From Myxococcota bacterium (GTDB taxonomy: Bacteria; Myxococcota_A; UBA9160; PR03), in NCBI GenBank assembly GCA_025453505.1, contig JALOQG010000208.1, forward strand, positions 1 through 5,566: 5,566 nt of DNA, read 5' to 3'. Made by a program: the position numbers and the translations under genes. Below the pieces are notes generated by a model. The model was not told the origin of the DNA. It was given only the letters and a program-made list of their open reading frames with translations, and did not search any database. This document shows, piece by piece, positions 1 through 5,566 of this stretch. Position 1 is the stretch's first letter, and each line of letters opens with the position of its first letter.

Positions 1-1
1 C

Positions 2-1123
2 CCGCTCTTCCGCAAGCGCGAGGCGTTCTATGGCTTCCCCGACGCACTCGAATCGATCCGCAAGAGCGGTCGCGCGATCGTCGTCGAGGGCTACTTCGAC
101 CGCATCGCGCTCGCGCGCGCCGGACTCGGCGAAGCGCTCGCCACTTGCGGCACCGCGCTGACGCCCGAGCACGCGCACCAGCTCCATCGCCGCACGCGCG
201 AAGTCGTGTTGCTCTTCGACGGCGACGACGCGGGCCAGCGCGCGATGGAGCGATCGCTCGCGATCCTGCTGCCCGAAGGTTTGCGCGTGCGCGCCGCCGC
301 GCTGCCGCCCAAGGACGATCCCGACAGCCTGCTCGCGCGCGAAGGCCCCGAAGCGCTGCGCGCGGTCGTGGACGGCGCCGTGCCTGCGCTCGAGGCCGTG
401 ATCCGCCGCGCGGCCTCGCAGCCGCACGCGACGGCCTGGGACAAGTCGGACGCGGTCCAGCAGGTGGCACCGCTGCTCGCGCTCGTCGCGGATCCGGTCG
501 AGCGCGGCACGTACGAGCGTCAGCTCGCGCTCTCGATCGGCGTCGGCGACGAGGAGGTGCGCACCCTCGTCAGGCGCGAAGGCACGCAACGCCGCGGCAT
601 GACGCCGGCCACCGAGCGGGACGCCGTGGGGCCGGTGGCTGCCCCTGCGCAGGCGCCGCTTCCGGCCGGACACGAACGCATCGCGCGCTGGGCCGCGCGG
701 CTCGCGCGGCAGTGGATCGATCACCCGCCGCTCGCGCGCGAGATCGACGCCGAGGCGCTCGCCGGTCTGCTTCCCGTCGCGCCCTGGAACCGCCTGCTGC
801 CGGCCTTCGCGGAACTCTGCGAGACCGATGCGCCGGTGGACGTCGAGGCGATCTGCGCGCTGCTCGACGACGAGTGCGCCGCCGCGCTGCGCGGCGTCGC
901 GCTCGCCGAGGACGAGCCGCTCGACGTCGAACGGGCGCGCGTGCTGCAGACCCAGACCGTCGAGCGGCTGCGTCGCGATCGCGATCGCGAGGTGCGCCGC
1001 GAGAAGCTGCGCGACTTCGCGACCGGCGAGATCGACGAGACGACCTTGCTCCGAGAGTCGCAGCGTGCACTCGAGTTGCGCAGGGCGCAGGGGCCCGCCT
1101 CCGGCCCCGTGCGTCCGAACTGA
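2..1123 (+). CDS. dnaG: DNA primase DnaG, 3' part (5' end outside window)
   Basis: This is the 3' part of DNA primase, which makes RNA primers for lagging-strand synthesis at the replication fork. The frame is open from base 2 and gives 373 codons before the TGA at 1121-1123. Visible residue 1 lies just ahead of the TOPRIM domain; the zinc-binding domain and the first half of the polymerase domain are off-window. The TOPRIM metal-binding motifs are intact: EGYFD at visible residues 29-33, DGDDAG at 73-78 and DPDSL at 107-111 (the E. coli equivalents are EGYMD, DGDRAG and DPDTL). The stretch from the TOPRIM glutamate to the end is about 345 residues, slightly longer than in E. coli. The last ~150 residues are charged and probably helical, as expected for the DnaB-helicase-binding domain, which is poorly conserved. 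rpoD follows after 39 nt on the same strand, the classic macromolecular synthesis operon order. Identity is secure; only the N-terminus is missing. Confidence 0.96.
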   Translation, partial: PLFRKREAFYGFPDALESIRKSGRAIVVEGYFDRIALARAGLGEALATCGTALTPEHAHQLHRRTREVVLLFDGDDAGQRAMERSLAILLPEGLRVRAAALPPKDDPDSLLAREGPEALRAVVDGAVPALEAVIRRAASQPHATAWDKSDAVQQVAPLLALVADPVERGTYERQLALSIGVGDEEVRTLVRREGTQRRGMTPATERDAVGPVAAPAQAPLPAGHERIARWAARLARQWIDHPPLAREIDAEALAGLLPVAPWNRLLPAFAELCETDAPVDVEAICALLDDECAAALRGVALAEDEPLDVERARVLQTQTVERLRRDRDREVRREKLRDFATGEIDETTLLRESQRALELRRAQGPASGPVRPN

Positions 1124-1148
1124 GCAGAGCAGAAGCAGATGAGCCTCC

Positions 1149-1154
1149 GAGGAG
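1149..1154 (+). promoter_or_regulatory. Shine-Dalgarno of rpoD that decides the start
   Basis: GAGGAG lies 8 nt before the ATG at 1163, an ideal ribosome-binding site. The in-frame ATG 24 nt upstream (1139) has only a weak purine run (AGCAGA) before it. This favours 1163 as the rpoD start, and places the Shine-Dalgarno inside the longer alternative reading. Confidence 0.75.
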
Positions 1155-1162
1155 ATCCCCCG

Positions 1163-3001
<1,839 letters not shown>

Positions 3002-3002
3002 G

Positions 3003-3050
3003 CGCCGGCGCAGATCTCGACTGCTCGGTGCTACTCGAGATCCGCCGGCG
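3003..3050. terminator. Bidirectional terminator-like hairpin between convergent rpoD and oxidoreductase gene
   Basis: The left arm CGCCGGCG (3003-3010) and GATCTCGA (3013-3020), with a 2-nt CA bulge between them, pairs perfectly with TCGAGATC (3035-3042) and CGCCGGCG (3043-3050). This makes a 16-bp stem around a 14-nt loop. It begins 1 nt after the rpoD stop, and the oxidoreductase stop codon (3031-3033, - strand) lies in the loop. Its placement between two converging genes suggests a shared terminator. No T-tract follows on either strand, so it is not a textbook intrinsic terminator. It could instead block 3'-to-5' RNA decay or assist Rho. Confidence 0.6.
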
Positions 3051-4413
3051 TGACGCGCGCGATCCACGCGGCGTAGTCGCCGTCGTGGCCCACGCGCTGC
3101 TGGAGCGCGCGCACCGCGTCGCGCAGCTTCGCCATCGCCGCCGCGTCGTGCGGCGCTTTCTCGGCGACCCGCTTCGCGATCGTCTCCGCCTTCGCGCGCG
3201 TTTCGGCGCGGGCGGCGTCGAGCACGGCCTCTTCGCCCACGTGGCCGCGCTCGCCGACGCCGAGGAACGCCGCGATCACCTCTTCCGCGACGTGCCCCGC
3301 GTGCTTGCGCGACGCCGCGATGTTGCCCTTGCCCGTGACGACGTTGCCGGCCGAGAACACGTTCGGATACGCGTCGAGGCGGCCGAGATCCCAGTCGCTG
3401 AACGCGAAGAGTTCGCCCTTCATGTCGATGCCGGGGATCGCCTCGGGGATGCTGCCGATCGAGGAGATCACGATCGCGCCGCGGCGCTCGAAGGTTTCGT
3501 CGGTGCTGGTGAGCTTGCCGTTCTCCATCTTCGTGCGGCGGAAGCGCAGTCCGACGAGGCGACCGCCTTCGACGATCAGCCCGTCCGGCGCGGAGAGCGC
3601 CTCGATCCGGAAGAGGTACCTCTCCATCGCCTTGTCGAGCAGCTTCTTGCGCGTGGCTTCGACCCGCGCGCGGCGCGCGTCGTCGGCGCCGTCCGGCACT
3701 TCGACGACGGGCATGTCCTCGATGCGGCGCCGGTAGAAGAGCGTCGCTCCTTTCAGGCCGAGATCCTCGAAGCGGAGGCCGTGGCGCTCCAGCACCCTCG
3801 GGATGCCCTTGACTTCGAGGTCGATCATCGGCTCGTCGATGCCGCGCTCACGCAGCTTCGCGCGCGTCGTCTCGAGCATCATCACCTTCGCGACGTCGAT
3901 CGACGCGAGACCGCCGCCGACCACGATCGCGTCGTCCACCGGCTCGAAGCGCATGCCCGAGAAGCCCTTCTCGTTCTCGTGGTTGAACCAGATGATGAAC
4001 GGGTTCTGGTAGACGAGGCCCTTGCCCACGTGGGCGTCGGCGCCGTCGATCGGCAGCGGGCGATCGCGCCACGCGCCGTTCGCGAGCACGACGGCGTGGA
4101 AGCCGAAGTCGCGGCACAGAGCGGCGAAATCGACGTCGCGGCCGATCTTCGTGCGCGGCACGAACGCGACGTTCGGCTGGCCGAGCTTCGCGTCGATCGC
4201 TTTGTATTCCTTGTGCCGCAGCTCGCGGTGCCAGCGCGGCAGCCCGTCTTCGACCTTGCCGTAGGGCCGCTCGTTCTGCTCGAACACGACGACGAAGGCG
4301 CCTTCGGCAGCGAGGCGATCGGCCATCTCGGCGCCGGCGGTCGCGCCGCCGATCACGGCGATGGCGCGGCCCGCGAGCCGTTCGGAGGAGGAGGCAGCGG
4401 TGTCCTGGGTCAT
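3031..4413 (-). CDS. FAD-dependent NAD(P)H oxidoreductase, GltD / ferredoxin-NADP reductase-like
   Basis: This is a 460-residue soluble two-dinucleotide-fold flavoprotein with no signal peptide or membrane segment visible. The FAD-binding Rossmann fold is at residues 17-45: RAIAVIGGATAGAEMADRL, a GxGxxG variant (GGATAG), with acidic E45 ending strand 2. VVLANGAWRDRPLPIDG at 108-124 matches the second flavin motif seen as GAT-x-x-R in relatives. The NAD(P)-binding fold is at about 161-180, with IVVGGGLASIDVAKVM. FYRRRIEDMP at 226-235 corresponds to the YRRxxxEMP signature of the glutamate synthase small subunit. NVFSAGNVVTGKGN at 351-364 is the final FAD-contacting motif. A charged, probably helical tail of about 80 residues follows. 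No Fe-S cysteine clusters are present (C100 is the only cysteine), and no large GltB-like subunit or ferredoxin gene is adjacent, so the electron acceptor is unknown. The ATG at 4413 is the first possible start, because an in-frame TGA lies 6 nt upstream. No Shine-Dalgarno is visible. Family membership is fairly sure; the substrate is not. Confidence 0.88.
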   Translation of the reverse strand: MTQDTAASSSERLAGRAIAVIGGATAGAEMADRLAAEGAFVVVFEQNERPYGKVEDGLPRWHRELRHKEYKAIDAKLGQPNVAFVPRTKIGRDVDFAALCRDFGFHAVVLANGAWRDRPLPIDGADAHVGKGLVYQNPFIIWFNHENEKGFSGMRFEPVDDAIVVGGGLASIDVAKVMMLETTRAKLRERGIDEPMIDLEVKGIPRVLERHGLRFEDLGLKGATLFYRRRIEDMPVVEVPDGADDARRARVEATRKKLLDKAMERYLFRIEALSAPDGLIVEGGRLVGLRFRRTKMENGKLTSTDETFERRGAIVISSIGSIPEAIPGIDMKGELFAFSDWDLGRLDAYPNVFSAGNVVTGKGNIAASRKHAGHVAEEVIAAFLGVGERGHVGEEAVLDAARAETRAKAETIAKRVAEKAPHDAAAMAKLRDAVRALQQRVGHDGDYAAWIARVTPADLE

Positions 4414-4421
4414 GGCGGGTC

Positions 4422-4450
4422 ATTCTGGCATCTGCCGCCGGGGCCCTCAA
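4422..4450 (-). promoter_or_regulatory. Candidate sigma-70 promoter of the oxidoreductase gene
   Basis: Read on the - strand, TTGAGG (4450-4445) and CAGAAT (4427-4422) are separated by exactly 17 nt. Each matches the sigma-70 consensus at 4 of 6 bases. The -10 ends 8 nt before the ATG at 4413, so transcription would start at or within a few bases of the start codon. That fits the lack of a Shine-Dalgarno. Predicted by eye only. Confidence 0.45.
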
Positions 4451-4469
4451 CGCGGGGCAGCGGCACGGC

Positions 4470-4478
4470 TGGTACGAT
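4470..4478 (+). promoter_or_regulatory. Candidate extended -10 promoter of the degenerate ATPase gene
   Basis: TGGTACGAT fits the extended -10 pattern TGnTAnnAT. The hexamer TACGAT ends 8 nt before the GTG at 4487. No good -35 is seen 16-18 nt upstream, which extended -10 promoters can tolerate. The position predicts a leaderless or near-leaderless mRNA starting around the GTG, and is one of the reasons for choosing that start. Confidence 0.4.
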
Positions 4479-4486
4479 CGCGCGCC

Positions 4487-5476
4487 GTGACGCGACACGG
4501 CGATGGTGCTCTCACGCAGGCCTGGGACGCGGCGAACGGCGGGCGCGGTGGTCTCGTGCTCGTCGCCGGCGCGCAGGATCCCGCGATCGCGCGCGGTCTC
4601 GACGCGCTCGTCGCGGCGGCGCTGCGCGACGGCGCGGAGATCGCGCGGGCGAACGCGGCGGTCGGCCCCGTGACGCTCGCGCTCTTCGCGCTGCCTGTCC
4701 CCGGCGCCGGCTTCGTCGATTTCGCGCAGCTCGCGGGCCGCTTGCGCGAAGCGGCGGTACACGCGCCGCGCCTCGTCGTCGTGGAGTCGGTCGAGCGCGC
4801 GCAGCCTGCGCTGCTGCGGCTGCTCGCCTTTCTCGGCCGCGAGCTGCACGACGCGCGCGTACTGATCGTCGCGACGCGCGGCGACGCCGCGCCGGCGGAG
4901 GATCCCGCCCAGACCCGCGCCCTCGCGGATCTCGCGCGTGCCGGCGTGTGGATCTCGCCCGGCGTCGCGCCGGTGCCGGGGCCCGCGCCCGCGGCGTCGC
5001 GACCGCTCACGGTGTCACTGGTCCGCAGCGGCCGGCATTGGACGCTCGCACGCGGCGACCGGCACGTCGTCTTGCGCGACACGCGCGGGCTCCAGCATCT
5101 CGATCGCCTGCTGCGCGAGCCGGGTCGCGAGTTCCGCGCGCTCGATCTGATGCAGCGCGAAGACGCCGACGCCGGTCCGGCGCTCGACGCGCGCGCGCAG
5201 GCCGAATACCGGCGCGAACTCGCGTCGCTTCGGGAAGGCGCCGGCGAGGACGCGCGCCGCGACGCCGCGTTCCTCGAGCGTACGCTCGCGCGCGACACGG
5301 GGCTCGGCGGCCGCGCGCGCCGCGTCGATTCGAGCGCCGAACGCGCGCGCGTCGCGGTGACGCGCAGCATCCATCGCGCGATCGAGACCGTGACCGCGCT
5401 CGACGCCGAGCTCGGCCGCTGGCTCGCGGCCTGCGTCCGCACGGGACACGCCTGCTGCTTCGAACCTACGGAGTGA
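4487..5476 (+). CDS. Degenerate AAA_16-like ATPase fused to C-terminal winged-helix-like module
   Basis: A 329-residue protein read from a GTG. Residues 8-135 follow the plan of the AAA_16/LuxR-like regulator ATPases. LVLVAGAQDPAIARGL at 23-38 sits where relatives have G-E-P-G-I-G-K-T-R-L, so the P-loop lysine is gone. RLVVVESVERAQPALLRLLA at 95-114 sits where relatives have the Walker B LDDLHWAD, so its aspartates are gone too. RVLIVATRGD at 124-133 matches the following strand. A short Pro/Ala linker (about 158-172) leads to the module found at the C-terminus of many such ATPases: HWTLARGDRHVVLRDTRGL at 184-202, LDRLLREPGREFRALDLM at 205-222, ALDARAQAEYRREL at 232-245, GLGGRARRVDSSAERARVAV at 272-291, and the RTGHACCFEP tail at 318-327. 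Relatives, from memory, are usually much longer and include TPR-like regions; this one lacks them. It is probably a non-hydrolysing regulator or adaptor; function unknown. The C-terminus stops about 12 residues short of the pattern seen in its convergent paralog. An alternative ATG start at 4412 would add 25 non-conserved residues. Confidence 0.8.
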   Translation: MTRHGDGALTQAWDAANGGRGGLVLVAGAQDPAIARGLDALVAAALRDGAEIARANAAVGPVTLALFALPVPGAGFVDFAQLAGRLREAAVHAPRLVVVESVERAQPALLRLLAFLGRELHDARVLIVATRGDAAPAEDPAQTRALADLARAGVWISPGVAPVPGPAPAASRPLTVSLVRSGRHWTLARGDRHVVLRDTRGLQHLDRLLREPGREFRALDLMQREDADAGPALDARAQAEYRRELASLREGAGEDARRDAAFLERTLARDTGLGGRARRVDSSAERARVAVTRSIHRAIETVTALDAELGRWLAACVRTGHACCFEPTE

Positions 5477-5566
5477 CGCGCCAGCGCACCGGGTGGTGCG
5501 GGTCGGGCGCGTAGCAGCAGAAGACGCCCGTCTTCAGGTTCGTCTCGAGATCGCGGCCGAGGCGCG
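5466..5566 (-). CDS. C-terminal end of a paralogous AAA-type regulator (partial, runs off window)
   Basis: On the - strand, 32 codons run from the right edge to a TAG at 5468-5466. The peptide RLGRDLETNLKTGVFCCYAP is followed by DPHHPVRWRVTP. This is the typical end of the winged-helix-like C-terminal module of AAA_16/LuxR-like ATPases (pattern LGxxLxxxxxTGxFCxYxPDPxxPVxW). It lines up with GRWLAACVRTGHACCFEP in the gene converging from the left. The two coding regions overlap tail to tail by 11 bp (5466-5476). Composition and codon choice match the neighbours, which supports a real gene. Whether its N-terminal part keeps an active ATPase cannot be seen from here. Confidence 0.72.
   Translation of the reverse strand, partial: RLGRDLETNLKTGVFCCYAPDPHHPVRWRVTP
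5485..5500. terminator. Short hairpin just past the degenerate ATPase gene
   Basis: CGCACC (5485-5490) and GGTGCG (5495-5500) form a perfect 6-bp stem with a GGGT loop, 8 nt after the stop of the + strand gene and inside the 3' coding end of the - strand paralog. No T-tract follows. It is short enough to be chance in GC-rich DNA, so this is a weak terminator candidate only. Confidence 0.25.

Noticed and set aside
973..990. 18-bp perfect palindrome as an operator or replication site
   Set aside because: It is a short GATCGC iteration encoding Arg-Asp-Arg-Asp in dnaG, with no promoter or other sites nearby. I keep it only as part of the octamer count.
4361..4486. Start of the + strand gene at ATG 4361
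   Set aside because: It would overlap the oxidoreductase 5' coding region by 53 bp and add a non-conserved peptide; GTG 4487 fits both the family plan and the -10 element.
5477..5514. A frameshifted continuation of the degenerate ATPase in the next frame, restoring the missing PDPxxPVRW tail
   Set aside because: The +1 frame reads SDAPAHRVVRV, only loosely like the expected tail, and it is antisense to the paralog's own tail. The resemblance is most likely chance.

Overview
The window is a GC-rich bacterial chromosome segment with four genes complete or nearly so, plus one gene fragment at the right edge. Gene order and protein style suggest a deltaproteobacterial-type organism (Myxococcota, Desulfobacterota, Binatota or a relative). 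The support is a dnaG-rpoD pair, a long RpoD with region 1.1 and a large non-conserved region, strong use of GCG/CGC/ATC/CTC codons, and AAA-type proteins with a C-terminal module that I associate with myxobacteria and actinobacteria. The phylum call is an inference from general impressions, not from a search.

Positions 1-3001 are the end of the macromolecular synthesis operon on the + strand. First comes the 3' two-thirds of dnaG (DNA primase, from just before the TOPRIM domain to the C-terminal helicase-binding part). After a 39-nt gap comes a complete rpoD (housekeeping sigma-70), with a good Shine-Dalgarno at the second of two in-frame ATGs. The operon ends in a strong imperfect hairpin at 3003-3050.

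Positions 3031-4413 (- strand) hold a complete FAD/NAD(P)H oxidoreductase of the GltD/ferredoxin-NADP-reductase type, convergent with rpoD. Its stop codon lies in the loop of that hairpin, so one structure may separate the two transcription units.

Positions 4414-4486 are a short divergent intergenic region. It holds plausible back-to-back promoters whose -10 elements each end exactly 8 nt before a start codon, which suggests leaderless or near-leaderless transcripts in both directions.

Positions 4487-5476 (+ strand) hold the most interesting gene. It resembles the large AAA_16/LuxR-like regulator ATPases but is only about 329 residues long. It has lost the Walker A lysine and the Walker B aspartate, and keeps a well-formed C-terminal winged-helix-like module. 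Converging on it and overlapping it by 11 bp, a - strand gene enters from the right edge. Its last 32 residues are the end of the same C-terminal module, so the window ends in a tail-to-tail pair of paralogs. The left part is core information processing; the right part (oxidoreductase plus paralog pair) is accessory and has no obvious functional link to it.
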